Positions 34,351-47,400 of a stretch of DNA of 64,000 bases are shown piece after piece. A program made the position numbers and the translations under genes. The notes beneath the pieces are model-generated. The model was not told the DNA's origin. It saw nothing but the letters and a program-made list of their open reading frames with translations, and did not search any database. The stretch's first letter is position 1. Each line of letters begins with the position of its first letter. The stretch is from NCBI GenBank assembly GCA_017590115.1, contig JAGGNK010008670.1, positions 7,634,541 to 7,698,540 on the forward strand. The letters are read 5' to 3'. This DNA comes from Montifringilla adamsi. Its lineage: Eukaryota; Chordata; Aves; Passeriformes; Passeridae.

Positions 34351-37300
34351 ATCCTCTTTCATGAGGGTTGGCCTAGTAGGAAGACCCCAAATCTCATCTG
34401 TAGCAAAGTTCTTGGCATTTGACAACATTTGGTCTCTTAAAGTGATAGCGTTTCTTGAGTGTAACTGGCACTGTACAACTCTATTGAAAGACATACAGCC
34501 AAGAATTTCAGGCCCTAATCCTGTAAATCCTTGCATTTTCTTTTAAAATCTATTCATGTGAAAAGCTCCCTTGGCTTTGGGGCACCATTGGTATTCATGA
34601 CTTTCAGCACATGAGAATTTCTGTATGATCAGGGTCTGACACCAGGAGGACCAACAAGCCCCAGGGTCTGCCTGAGTTTCCACCACCCATTTCTGGGAGG
34701 CTTTTGGCAGGTGTGGTTTGGCTCTGCTCTGGGACTGGTTTCTCTCCCTGTGCAGCCTCCACAGCAGCCCCAAGCACTCGCAGTTGCTTTAACACTTCAT
34801 CAGTTCTGGTGTGATGACAGGAGTTGTGTTCTGTCCCATCACCAAGCAGTAACTTAGGTGAGGGGTGGGAAAGAGGCACTTGCTTATGAGTCTAGGGATA
34901 AGCAGCACAGGAGCAAGTGGCACCGACATTGTCCAAAGAGGTTGCTGCATTTCTGGCTGGTTTTTTGGAGTTTTTTTCCTTTAACAAACTTAAGTAATTG
35001 CGAATGTAGTTGTGACAGGTGGATTAGCTTCTTTCCAGCCTTCACTATACAGAGTGGATGGCAAGTCTACTCTCCAAGATTGAGATGCATTTATTATCTA
35101 ATTATGGAGCATAATTACAGTTATGGAGCGTGGTGCGATTGTCCAAATACTTGGAAATTTGGACCCTTGCAGCAAAGAAAAAAAGTCTGGATAGCTGAGC
35201 TAGAAGATGAGCTAATGATTGGTTTGGTTCTCATTTTGACTCTAACTCTGTATTAGATGCCAAGAATAGTCTGTGGAAACTCCCTTTAAAGATGTGTCTT
35301 GGATCAAACAAATTATTTCCAAGCAATTAGTTGAAGTGAGGAAACTGTCCAGGACAGACGGTTAATAAGGGCTACATACTGCAGGAGTTATCCAGGGGAA
35401 AAATAACAAAACAAAAAATTTAAAAATTAAAAAAAAAACCAAGCAAACCAGTTTAAAGATTGTGCGCTTTTCTGGGGATTTTAGCTATGTGCACCCAGGG
35501 TGACCTGTCCATTTCCTAACTTTGCATTTCCAACAAGCAGCCAGTAGCAGAGAGGAGCCCCCTTAGTGACAGGGGAGAACCTGGGAATCAAGGAAACACC
35601 AGTGCAGGTGGAGGATGTGGTGATTTCCCAGGGCTCCCATCAAGAGGATCATCTGCAGATCTGTACCCATAGATGGGATGTGGCAAAATCACCTTGGGAA
35701 GACTCAGCTTGGCCCAGTAGTGCTTCACCCATGCACTGCACCAGCCAGATCCGGGCCAGAAGCTTCATTAGAGTGGCAGAAAGTAGCAAGCCATGGTGGG
35801 GAGTGAGGGGAAGGAAATCAAGCCATGAGAGTGTGGACAAGCAGCTGCTGGCTCTGCTCTGGGCAGTCTGGAGCAGGACCCAAAATAAAAAGAGAGAAAG
35901 CCTGTAGCAGAATACCTCTCAGTGCTACTAGAGAAGGTAACAGTACAAATATTATAGAATGTCTTGTGAGGGTGATGCCTGACTGCAGAAAAACCTCCAT
36001 TTCTATTAAAGAATTAGGTCGAGGAGGTGCTACTGGCAGCCACTGTCAGTCACAGGGAGCGTTGCTGCTGATACTCATATTTGCAGTCAGTATGCACTCT
36101 GGACCTGTTTTCTTTTAATAAATAGTCTCCTCATTCAAAAAATTGAGGTTTCCATCAGACTGAAGGCAATCACAGGTGGAAATAAAATTTTCAAGTCATT
36201 TTTTCAAATAGTTTCAGCAGATGAAAGAATTGGAGTGAAATAGCTGATGCCTTTGGTGCGAGCTCTGTCACTGAGCTGGTAATTGAAGGAAGAGACCATT
36301 GACAATGTATTTCAAGGCTTATCCTTCATACTTTGTTTTTTCCTACAACTACTCAACCAGAATTTTATTTTTATTTCAGTTCAGAGCAGAAGCAGCCAAA
36401 CAGATAATATCCCTCTATAAAAAGTATAAGTAGTTTTTTTTCTTTTTTTTTCCCCACTTGTCAAGAAAGGAGGAATACACTGGTTTTGTTCCATCCTTTT
36501 CTAGGCAGGTTTTGGTTCAACAGCCAGGAGAGAATGTGTCTCCATCTCTCCAGATGTGTACACACAGGTGGAGCTCACTTGGGGCTGGAGCAAGTGAGGT
36601 GAATCCCATGGAACTGGCCTGAGCACAGACATGCCAGTGCTGTGGCCTTGGAAGGCTAATTGGAAACCTGCCCTAACCAAGTGAGCAAAGAGAGTTGCTC
36701 AGGGGTATAAATGTGCACAAAGGAGATGAGGGGGTTCAGATTGCCCTGGGCTGTTAGACATGCAAGGATGCTTGGGTTTGCTGCTGAAGGATTTGGTCTG
36801 AAAGGGTCTCCAGAGCTGCTTAGGGATTCCTAAAGGGAATCTTTAGACACTGGTACTTTCCTAACAGGGCTGGAAATGATAGCTGAGGAAGAATTTAGGT
36901 GTAAAGGTGACCTGTGTTTAGGTGGTGCTTAGGATGCTGGGGCCAGCTATCAACAGGTAGAAAAAGACAGTGTTGAAAGCAAAAACAAATTATTTGTTGC
37001 TATGAACATACTTAAAGGGGTTCCTACCATAAGACCAAGAGGAAATGGGAAAGAGGAAAAAGATGTGGAGAGTTTGCTGGAGAAGTTTACATGCCACTAG
37101 AGTTGCTTTGCTTTTTCATGTGACTGGCAAGGCTGCGTTGGGGGATCATGGCACTGCCTTAGGCTCCATGCAGTGAGTAAAGCCAGGACGGAAGCGTTGC
37201 AAGGAGTTGATCTGCCTACAGATCCAAGTTCATTTTCTCACAATGCCATGAGCCCAAGCAGTTCCCACCCATCCGCTGGTCCTGGCTGCTCCCCCTGTCC

Positions 37301-38504
37301 CTTCCCAACTGGCAGAACTGTTGTCTGCTGGTCTGTGTTGTGAACTGGCACAAATGGAAAATCTTTTTCCAGCTGTATCAGCTCTGCAATCCACTTCAGT
37401 GTTGTGGCAACACTTCCAAGGGGGAGTGGAGGCCGTGACAAGCAGCAGGGCATGGGAATATCTTGGTTTGATATTGCCATCAGGAGCCTGCCCATAAATG
37501 TCTCTGAAATTCAGAGGAAGCAAGCACCACTTTTCTTACAGGGTCACCGTGAGAAACTGTGTAATTTTTTTTCAGAAATCATGTTAAAACAATTGTGCCT
37601 TCCAACTCAAACACCCCAGAACCAAAAATGTGATATCTGCAGAAGCTACGGGAAAGGGTGCCCCGTGTGTCTTTTGGTAGTGTCTGGGATGTCATAGGTA
37701 GCACTGAAGCAAAAGTTTTCAAATAGGCTTCAAAAAATAAGTAATTTTCTGTTTTTCTCCTGTGTTCTGACTCATTAGGGATCACATTTTCTACCTAAAC
37801 AAGAATCCTTTTTAAAAATGTAATGACTACAGAAGTTAGGGCTTTAAGCAAAATAGAAATGTATTGAGACTGACACTAGGAGTGTGGGAGTTGATAGCTC
37901 CAACACTTTTACTTGTAACTACTGTCAGGATTTTGAAATTCAGTTGAGTGGAGAGGTGTCATGAGGCAGCCAGTTTAGAAACATTTGAAATTGGGTAGTT
38001 CTGCCTCAGCCCTAATTGCAAAAGGAAAGAAAAGCATGTTTAAAACAACAATCTCCTCTTTTCTCTGGGTCCTAGTGAGCCAAAATGAGGCTTTAAAGAA
38101 GACTTTGTTGCAGAACTTCCACTGCACTAAAAGATTATAGCCCCACTTTTTTTTTTCTTTTTTTTTTCTTTACAATATGAAAGCAAGGCAAGTTCACTGT
38201 AAGTTGAAAAGCAAATAACCTGGCTAGGAATTTCTATGTACAAAGCAGATGGACACACAGAGCCCTTTTTGGAATACTTGGGTATGTCTCCTTAGCCACC
38301 ACAGCTTGTTTTGCACTCCATATTGCTCCACACAGGCCATTGTTGCCATGCACCTGTCAGTAATTTTGGAGGTTCATCTACCTCCAGCAAACTATATTTA
38401 AAATCCTCAGTGCTGATTAGAGGGAAGGAAAAAGTTCAGGGGAAGGGATTTCCTAGTTCACAAATAAGAATGTGCAGTGGAGCACTCACTAAGTAAACAG
38501 AAAA
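34351..38504. other. Unique sequence with low-complexity patches
   Basis: No gene is recognised. A-rich low complexity lies at 35399-35441 and T-rich tracts at 36434-36451 and 38147-38171. Open frames up to 132 codons (34858-35256) show no domain. The 35566-36118 stretch has several overlapping frames on both strands, again without domains. Confidence 0.5.
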
Positions 38505-38690
38505 CATGGGCAGCTGAGAGAAATCAATTTAGCTGAACAAACAATGTTCCATGTAATGAACTACTAATTATCCTTTTATGCCATGTCAGTCTGAGTGATT
38601 ACAGAGCTGTGCAGTTTAATTTGACGTTTGAGCATTGCCTTGCTCCATTAGCCTCATATAAAGCTACGACACGTTGAGAGGAATTAAAAA
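38505..38690. promoter_or_regulatory. Enhancer-like block
   Basis: A compact repeat-free block with ATCAATTTAGC near 38524, AACAAACAATGTTCC near 38537 (forkhead- and SOX-like words), ATGTAATGAACTACTAATTATCC near 38551, GTGATTACAG near 38596 and a CATATAAAGC TATA-like word near 38655. Dense homeodomain cores with no low complexity make this one of the better enhancer candidates. Conservation is unchecked. Confidence 0.32.
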
Positions 38691-39519
38691 AAAAATGGTG
38701 GTGGGTTGGGGGGGAAGTGGGCTGCATTTATCCAGAACTAAGTAAGCACCTGTAGCAGTTATGGGGAAAGAAGCTTCTCCATTTCTTTTTCTGTTGGTTT
38801 TTTAAATCTTGGTTGTCGTGAGAGGGGCAGCACTTGGGAGGTGAGGAGGAGGATGGCTGGTGCTCACAGAAAACTGCTTCAGTGTGTTGATAATGTCCCA
38901 GTTCTTTAGACCTCATTTTAAACTATCATTGAGGGCTTGAATAAATAAATTGCATAGATCAGACACGCATACAGATCAAGGGAAAAGTGGATGGTAAACA
39001 ATACAGTGTGGGAGCAAATATATCTTCCTAGATACTTTCTTTTTACTGGAGATTTGCACACAGTAGGTAAATCAAATCCCTAGGTGCTTGGGCAATCTCG
39101 TGGTTAATCTAGGACTGAAGGACATGTATTATAAATACTGCTTTATTATCACACTGTTTGTCCAACTACCTGTACTGATAACAGGATTAGAGGGAATTAA
39201 CATATAGAGAAAGCTAAAGACAGTTTGTTGGGATATATATTAGGGCTATTAACTCTAGGAGTACCAGTGAAGTACCTGTAGTCTGATATAGAGCTACACA
39301 TTTTGGACTAGATTTTTCTTTCATAAAAGGTAAGGCAAGCCAAACATCACCAAAGTTCTAAGAGAAATTTCCATGGGAATGGTGCAGATGCAGGGGGACC
39401 TGTGCCCTGTGTCTAGGTAATACATCAACATGTGATACAGTGTCATAAGTGATAAAAATGACCCCAGTATCACTGGAAATATTTATGGGGTTGCATTCAT
39501 TTAAGCAAAAATTGAAAAG
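38691..39519. other. Unique sequence
   Basis: Nothing recognised apart from an A-run and G-run junction at 38685-38715. Confidence 0.5.
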
Positions 39520-39540
39520 CAAATGTTTAAAAAACATTTG
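39520..39540. repeat. 9-bp inverted repeat, 3-bp loop
   Basis: CAAATGTTT-AAA-AAACATTTG, perfect arms. Minor. Confidence 0.85.
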
Positions 39541-39829
39541 GTGTAACTGCCTGACATCTCTGCTATGCCCACCATTTAAACATGTGCCGTGAGACCTGCC
39601 AGGCTCATTCTTCCCTCACTGGGACATAGATGATAACTCACAGGTTGGGATAATATTTTTTTTAAAAGCCTTTCCAAAATTCTAAATATTTTAAAATTTT
39701 ATTTTAGATCTTAAGGAGAATTAATAGAAATGGAATTTTAAATTTTTTTTAAATAAGAAGAAATATGAAAGTAAAAAGCCTTCCCAAAACTGGAAAACTC
39801 AAAGAGCCAGTTGACTATTTTGGCTGAGA
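39541..39829. other. AT-rich unique sequence
   Basis: Very A/T-rich at 39650-39770, with TTTTAAAATTTTATTTTAG-like words. Nothing else seen. Confidence 0.5.
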
Positions 39830-40760
39830 TGCAGCTCCTAGGAGGCCAGATCCTTGGCAGGGGCAAGATGACTTCTATGCAGAATCCCTCTCTTGTGCAC
39901 CAAGGATGGGGCCTGGCACAGAGGACACGGTGGCCCCTCTCCCACACTTCCTGTGGCACTCAGCCTGCTCGCTCTGGCCGGCCCCCAGGCTGTCCTTTGG
40001 GTCTCACAGGTGCCCCCCCACCCTGCCTTTTATTTTTTTTTCTTTACCTCTGTTTTGAACTATCCCTCTGACAGCCCTAAAGCCTGGGTGCCCCTGTGCT
40101 GGAGCCGCGGTGCCGCTCAGCTCGGGGAGGCCTGGTGGTGTTTGGGCACCTGACTGCCGCACAGGCCGTGGCCCTCAGCCACCCTTGGGGGTGTTCCATG
40201 GGACTCAGTCCCCCGCCAGGTGATACCAGTTTCTTGGTTGTTCTCTTTTCCTGTTTTGGTGCTCATCCCACTGGTCTGGCCTGAAGCCGAGTTGAATTTC
40301 TGCTCTGCTGCAAGGCATGAGCGAGCTGCAGGCTCTTACCCCGGGGCTGAACTGGCCCCTGTGTCCGTCCCTGGTGCCCGTTGCACACACTGGGGCCTTT
40401 CTGCGCTGTGCATTCGTAGCTCCCTTGACACTAATGGGTGTGACATGTGTCTATCCAGGGAGAATGGCCCCCATTGACTGCGGCAGCTCCCCGGCCACTT
40501 GATTAAGCCAAACTAATGAGGCACGACCAGGGCCAATGGGAATGTGTGGGACTGAGGCATTGCAAAATCTGGTGGAAACCTGCAGCTTTACTGGGGGCTG
40601 GGTTTTGTTATGCCAGGCAAAGTCACGGGATGCCATGGGATGGAGTGTGCAGGAACAGGTGCTGTCACACAGAAATGAGCAGTGCAGAGAGGTTTGTGCT
40701 GCGGTGACAGCACCCGAACCGCCCTCTTCAAGTGGTAATTACATGGGAGGGTGCCTTGTG
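39830..40760. other. GC- and CpG-richer block, no gene recognised
   Basis: Noticeably more GC-rich than its flanks, with roughly 20 CpG between 40100 and 40720 (for example GAGCCGCGGTGCCGCTCAG at 40102-40120). It contains TTGATTAAGCC and ACTAATGAGG homeodomain-like words at 40500-40520 next to an inverted CCAAT (CCAATGGG, 40533). Many open frames on both strands overlap, up to 158 codons (plus, 40536-41012), without domains. It could be an old CpG-rich regulatory element, a gene remnant, or a region of GC-biased conversion. Confidence 0.4.
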
Positions 40761-43700
40761 TGCTTAGCAGGGTTTAACACTAGGTTTGGTCTCGGCTCTT
40801 GCTCAGTGTCTTTCTACATTCAGGGTCTGAATTTGGCCCTGTGGCTTTTTCTCCTGGGCATGTGCACAGGAGAATTTTTGGCTCTTCAGCAGACAGCCCA
40901 GTGTCCAAGGCAGGCAGCATCCTTTGGGAAATGGGAAAAAAGGGGAAAGCAGAGACACTGTAGGAAGTGTTTCTTGCACATTGCAGCTCTGCAAGAGTCA
41001 CCAGAGGCATAGCTTGTCCATGGGAGCTCTCCCTTATGTGCACTGCTGGCCACTACTCCAAGTGCAGAGCACCAGCTGTACTCACAAGAGGCTGGAGGAA
41101 CATGGAGGACTAAACTGGGCCAGATGCAAGAATGCAAACTCAAGGCATGTGCTTGGGACTTCAGTGTGAGCACAACTGTGCTTGCAGAAAAACAGGTTGG
41201 GAGAAAAGTCAGGAGACTGACACCTGAAGAACTGAGACCGTGGACATGGCCTCCATGAACAGAGACAGACCCCCATAAGGACACAAAATGCTGCCTGCTG
41301 AACTGAGACCAGGAACTCTGGCCTTGCTGCAAAACACAGCATCATCCCAAACCACTGTGGTAATGTGAGGGCGCAACCTGGTAGTCCAGGGCCAGACTAC
41401 AAAAGCAGATAGGTCAGTTGTGGATTTTGAGAGAAAAAGGCATTAAAAAAACTCTCAATTATATTTAAAGACTTGCTGTTTTGGAGAGCCTGGATGAGAA
41501 GTTGCCTGTACTTTCCCCTGTACTTTACCTACTGGTACATTCCAGGTCAGAGGAGGTTTGTATTTTTGTCATATTGCAATACTTGCCTTTATGTAAGTGC
41601 TGCTAAGAATAAAATTAGCAGTGGGAGAAAAACATCAGTTTGATGTCTAAATTTGGAAAACTTGATGAATAACTCTATTAACTTCGTTGTAGGGAGAGAA
41701 AAGAATAGCAATCTTTTGTTTAAAGAAAAGATAAAATAAATATTAAATAAGAGCTAATTGCCCTCTCTGGTTTTCTGAGGTGGGTTCTTAAACACTCTCT
41801 TGTCCCCTTCAGAGGATAAATTTGAATTGGCTCTGACCTGTGGGACTCTGGCTTGAGCAGATATGGTCAGCTGGATCTGAGAGGCTTTGACATGATTGTC
41901 AAATGTTCAGTATTTGTGAAGGGAGAGAGCAAAGATGGAAGTAGGGTTTGTCCTCCCACAGGACAGGTTCCTGCCAGGTTTAGGCAGCACAGCCCCTGTC
42001 TCAGGACACCAATTAATCAACAAGAAGCAGCACAGGGCAGGGAGAATGCCAGCCTAAAACTGCCCCAAGCACCACCAGTTTCTTCCTGTGCCTGCATCCC
42101 AGGCTGTGTGGGACTGTGTTCTCCAGTCAAGCCCCACAGTGATCACAGCCACCTAAGAGTCTTTTGGCTTTGTCCAGAGCTCTGGGGGATGCTGCCCATC
42201 TGCACCTTGCAGGCACCTCTTTCTGCCTGCCCCAGGGTTTAGCACAAGGCAGTAAAGTCCCTATCACAGACCACAGCATTTTATGGGAAGAACTGTTTCC
42301 TTTTGCCCAGTATCTCTGGCAGCTGTACCCATCACTTTTCTTGGCATATCCAGAACAGGTCACTTTTACCTTTATTGGTAAATTAGAGATTACTGATCAA
42401 GCAACTGAGATTAAAAACAAGAGCTTGGAAATGAAAATATTTGTTATTCAGATACTAGGCTAGTACAGTCCTTGTCAGTCTTAAGAGGTGGATAATTTTC
42501 TGGTCATCTTGTTTGTTCACTCTTCTAAGTCTTTCTGGAGTAAGAAGATGGCTTGTAAATGTGAATGTCCTGTTTTGTTCTTCTTGCCAAGGGGCAGCCT
42601 TGGGTGCTTAACAAGCATTTCCTTCTCTTTTTTGTACTTAAATTCGCTGGGCATGGAGGAGAGGCAGTGCATAAACTCAGCAAATATTGTTTATGTTCTT
42701 CCTGTAGCTGCTCTTTGGACACCTACAGGTCATTAATTCCTTTGTTTCCAGTCAACCTGCCAGGAGCAGCTCTCCTGCCCAGTATGAGGTGTTCCCTCCA
42801 TGTGGGCTGCTGACCCATTCCCACTGAGCTGTGCTACCAGACGTGTTTGGGAGGGATCAGGACTCCTGGGACATTGCTAGCTTTCTGCTGAGACTAGAAG
42901 AGATGTAGGTGATATGGCAATAATACAGATAACCAGAACTCTGTTTTCCCAACCTAGCCTCCATATACTGATAGGGTTATCCAAAAGAGTGATATTATTA
43001 ATTTTGTGGGGACATCAGGCCTTGCTAGCAGGTGGATGCTGCTGTTGAAAAGGGAGTAAGAGCTACGCTGTGACTGCAGATCTATCACACCAAAGCCCAG
43101 AGCTGTTACTGCACCGTCCAAGAAAAGCCTCTGGTGATGGAAAGAAAATCGGCATCATCCTATGACACTGCTGTTCCTGTAGGTTGTGAATTTAAAAGAA
43201 GGCAGGCTGGGGAAGGGAGTTTGGAAATCCCTGCTGATCAGGAGTTAGACTATTTTTCTCCTTTAAGAACATTTGCTCAGGTTTTTAATTTCCAGTGTTT
43301 CCAGTTGCCATATCAACCTGAGAAATTTGCCTGGCAATTGATGGCATATTTTTCAATGGATGATTTAAAAACTTAGTTGCATCAGGTTCAGCATTTGTTT
43401 GCTAGGATTTCACTGTATGCTGTTTTACTTCATTTCCAGTATTTTCTTTCCAAGCCATGTTAGCAGACGACCAAGGATGCGCATCCTTCCTCTTCCCAGG
43501 CACATCTCAGGTTCAGGAGTCCATGTGCAGAAGTCTGGAGCCAGGTCAAAATACAGCCAACATCAGTAGCTGGGAGAAAGCTTGTGGGACACATCCTAGA
43601 GGCTGGGAAAGGTCAAAGCATCAACAGAAACACTCTGGCTGAAGGCAAGTGGCAGTTTCAGCTTTTTTGTTGCTCTGGAGAGCAGTTGCAGGAGGCAGAG

Positions 43701-44223
43701 TGGAGGGAAAGGAAGTTGCCTCTGGCTTTGCTGTTGAACAGTGTATTGGTGTTCTGAGAACCTGCGTCTGCCTCCAGCAGGTGGGGAAGGAACCTGCACC
43801 CACTCCCAGTGGTACCCAAAAATCCCTGTGTCCCCCCATCTGTTCACCCCTGTTCTCTCTCCGGCCCATCCCTGCCATGCAGGGGTCACTGGTGCTAAAG
43901 GGGACTAATCTGCCCCAGTGCAGATGAATCTGCAGGGACTGTTCTGTGGTGAATATATTGTTTGGTTTGTTCTGGACTTGTGGTGGGTTTTTTTTTTTTT
44001 AAAAGGAATAAGAATGGAAAACAAGAAAGTCAAAAAGCCCTGAATCTTTACCTTTTTAAAGTGGAGACACCGCCACAGCAGGACATAATGGCTCGCTGTG
44101 GTGGTGGTGGTTTGCCTGAGAGCCTGGAGATTTATGTAATGAGAAACACAATTCCTGCAAAGAACATTGTTAAATCTTTTCAAAATTTCAGCTATAAGCC
44201 ATTTTATTGCTAATAATATGGCT
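40761..44223. other. Unique sequence, no gene seen
   Basis: No named repeat or gene. An 11-bp word GAACTGAGACC recurs at 41229 and 41300, each followed by a GG/TGG...TGGCC context, so a small diverged tandem duplication or part of an unrecognised old element may lie at about 41180-41340. A run of T at 43988-44000 and a GGT triplet tract at 44098-44111 are simple sequence. Open frames up to 156 codons (minus, 43905-44375) lack domains. Confidence 0.45.
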
Positions 44224-44245
44224 AGATTCTTCTTTTGAAGAATCT
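44224..44245. repeat. 9-bp inverted repeat, 4-bp loop
   Basis: AGATTCTTC-TTTT-GAAGAATCT, perfect arms with a T4 loop. This is shaped like a small stem-loop and contains one inverted heat-shock-like half-site pair. Minor. Confidence 0.85.
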
Positions 44246-44473
44246 GGGAATGTTTGACAAGTGGGGAAAATGGAGAGGACTTGAGGCACCATAATCTGTA
44301 TTTTCCATTTACCTTGCTTGAAGCTTGAACAACACATGTGCCACAAATGATTTGTTTATTCCTAAGCACTCCCAAGGAGCCCAGTCTCCATTCTCAGGCA
44401 TATAATGGCTATTCAAATGAAAGCTTTAATAGGTTGTTGCAGATCTGATACCAATGCAGTGAGAGAAAGAGAT

Positions 44474-44481
44474 ATGCAAAT
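44474..44481. promoter_or_regulatory. POU octamer motif
   Basis: An exact ATGCAAAT octamer, followed by ATTCAAAATTAAAC, in repeat-free DNA. The octamer is the binding site of POU/OCT factors. A single occurrence is expected by chance in a window this size, and three others exist (5604, 8058, 14180). Confidence 0.2.
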
Positions 44482-44499
44482 ATTCAAAATTAAACAAAC

Positions 44500-47400
44500 T
44501 AGCTCCTGCCCTTTGCCTTTGGAGATGCAGTCTCAGGTCTGGACAGTGTCACCAGTGCAATGAGCCTGCTAGACTCAGCTCTCTGGAGAATGAGTTCATT
44601 TTTCTCCTTTCCCACCCCCCACTTTGCCTTACAAAGCTTTCACTTGAAAGTGAAAGTTATTTTGCTTTAAATATGTAGCACTCATGGGGAAGGATAGCCC
44701 CAATGAGGGCTGAAATACACAACATGTTCAGATTTGAGCCTGAGGAACATTTCTGGGGAAAGCTCCTCTGTGCTGGTTTGTTCCACATCTTAAAGCAAGG
44801 CCCTTAACTTCAATGCCTTCTCCTGAGCATTTCTTCATGCTGTAGAAACAATTTTGGAAGAGTGATACAAACAAAAATCCAATTAGGGGTTACAGTCTAA
44901 ATAAAATCTGTTTCTGCCCACACCACAAGACAAATCAGGGGCTTCACTGGTTCTTAACACCAGTTCCTCTGTTTCTTTTTTGCTCCATGTCTTGTGTGTA
45001 TGAGTCAGGCCCCAAAGCCACTTCAAAAATTCAAAAATAACATGTCATCCACCTAACCATTGAAACTGTGCCAGCAGCTACTGTGTGCACTGAACAGCGG
45101 TGAAAAATAATAATTTTACATCAAGAACATCATAAAAGTTTTTCAGTGCCTTCCAGGTTCTTGTAAAACTACTGTTATCTTGTCCAACCCTCAAGGCTTT
45201 TTGCACAATTATCAATTAGTTCTGTGGTTGGTTTTCAAAAAGGCAGTGCTGGAAACAGAGCAGCAAATCACAGAGATGGAGGTGGAAGCGCAGCTGTGCC
45301 TCCTCCACAGGATGTCCATGCACACCTCAATTCTGCTCCTGGTTCAGGGGCACAATCCCTGGAGCATCCCTGTACCTCTCTTTCCCTCCCATCTTCTGTG
45401 TTCTGATCACAAGAGCAAAACTTGCCTCTTGTTCCATCATTATTGCTGGTGTAACAAACTTTGTCAGCAATAAAATATCTCTGGAGATGTGCAAACATCT
45501 AGAAAACCTCTGAGCTACAGGGGTTCAGCTGAAGCTGCAGCTTCAGACATGAAGAGAGAGCCCCGTGCTCAGCAGAAGGCATGAAGGGGACCTTGCTTTG
45601 GCTGGGGTGTTTGGACAGTGTTCTGGCTGTAACAGGTACCAGAGTGTGTTGGAAGCAGTGGGTTTGCAGAGATTTGAAGCTCTGCCTCGCTGATGTTAAC
45701 CAAGGCTGGACACCTCAGGGTTTCAGGGGGGAGGATCAGATGAGGGCAGATGAGGAAAAGGGCTTCAGAAAATAAATGCTCAACTTTAATTTAGCTAGTC
45801 TTTTCCTTCAGAACCCAGAAGGGGGTCAATTTGGCCCAATACCCAAAATGATAGGGAAAATAAGATCTTCCTTTGCAAGCGTGAACAATACCGTACAGAA
45901 ATGTTCCCAAATCTGTGTTTTGTGAGACTGATTGGAGCGGTAGCCAAAACCTATATTTGAATGTGGCTAGACAGTGGAATTAAAGGTGATCTCTGGCCAT
46001 GTTTAAACATGAACTGGGCCATAAGCTACTTACAGGCTGTGGTTACAAAAGAATAGAAAGGGCTGACTCACAGTGGGAGAGCACGAGGCTGGTGGGTTCC
46101 CATGCAATCCTCCCTGTGCTCTGCAGTGCCCACGCTGTTCCTGGGGATCCTGAACACCCCCTGCTCCCCAGACACCTCCCTTGACATTGGCAGGTCGTTG
46201 GTATTTCTGAAAGCCTGACTTAAAGGCTGAAGATGAGAAGTGTTTCTTTTGGCCTGTCAGCAGCACAAATGAGAAGAAGGAATGGAATTCTCCAAAGTTT
46301 TTCCAGAATGTGTGCCCAATTCAAACAGACTCATCCGGCTTCCTTGCAAGTGTGACTCCCAGATCACAGCTAAGTCAAGCACAGACTTCCCTAACACCAT
46401 CACCAGTGGCATTAGTGTGCTGAAGCAGATTTGTATTTTTCCAATTAAAAAATATTAATTAAAATCTGATACATCTTGTAGGAAGCTCTTGATTTTGGCC
46501 CACCTAATTTTCAGTTTTATGCATTTTTACTTGGTCAGCATTTCATAATGAAATATATTCCTTACAAAAAGGAGCACATGATTCTATAGGAGAAAATATA
46601 TAAAGGATAAAATAATATTAAAGTGTGAAACAAATCAGCATCTAATCAGTTTTTGTTTCTTTCAGACAACCAATTATCAGAAATTGAGATCACCAATTCT
46701 GGTCCTGTTTAAGACTGGGGAGAAAATGCAAAATTCTGAAATGTCTGCAAGGTTGGAAAGCAATTTTCCACTGAGCTCTCCTCACATGAGATTGCAGAAT
46801 TTCTTCTGTTTTATCCTTCTTCCCTGGCTCTGCCACCAGGCAATTCTGTTCACACTATTCTCCAAGACAAAATCTGAGCCAGGCTGAGATTTGTGCTGAT
46901 GGTGAGTGCCTGCCTTTCTTTCTATTTTTCTTTCTTTAAATAAAACAATTTCCTAAGGCTTTGAAATGGGGCTGATAAAAAGCAGCTTTTAAAATGCATT
47001 TTAGTAAATAGTTTGAAACCAGACCATAAAGTCTCATAACTGTAGGTTTGCCCTTAATTATACCTCACTGACAGCCCATTTTCCTTCTCCTCTGCAACCA
47101 GTCTCCTTTTTCTTTAAGAGCAAAACATATTGTATGCTACTTTTGAAAGATTTGTGGAGTTTCACACAAATTCGACAAGATCTGTAGGTAAACAGTGTCA
47201 CCTAGTGGATAACTGGCATCGATTTTTCCAAAGTATGGAAGAAGTTTGGCCGTGTGGTTTTCCATTTTGTCCTAGAAAAAAATATTACCTCAAATTGGAA
47301 GGAGCCCTGTACTGAGAAATGGAATCACTGCCAAATGACTGCAAATCCAAAGTGGCAGGATTTGGTGGCCAGCACTGAGTGGGACATTTGCCATGAGCAT

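Noticed and set aside
40536..41012. 158-codon plus-strand frame as a gene
   Set aside because: Lies in CpG/GC-richer DNA where stops are rarer; minus-strand frames up to 148 codons overlap it.
44224..44245. Rho-independent-type terminator (stem plus T run)
   Set aside because: The window is vertebrate, the T run is the loop and not downstream of the stem, and the stem is AT-rich.
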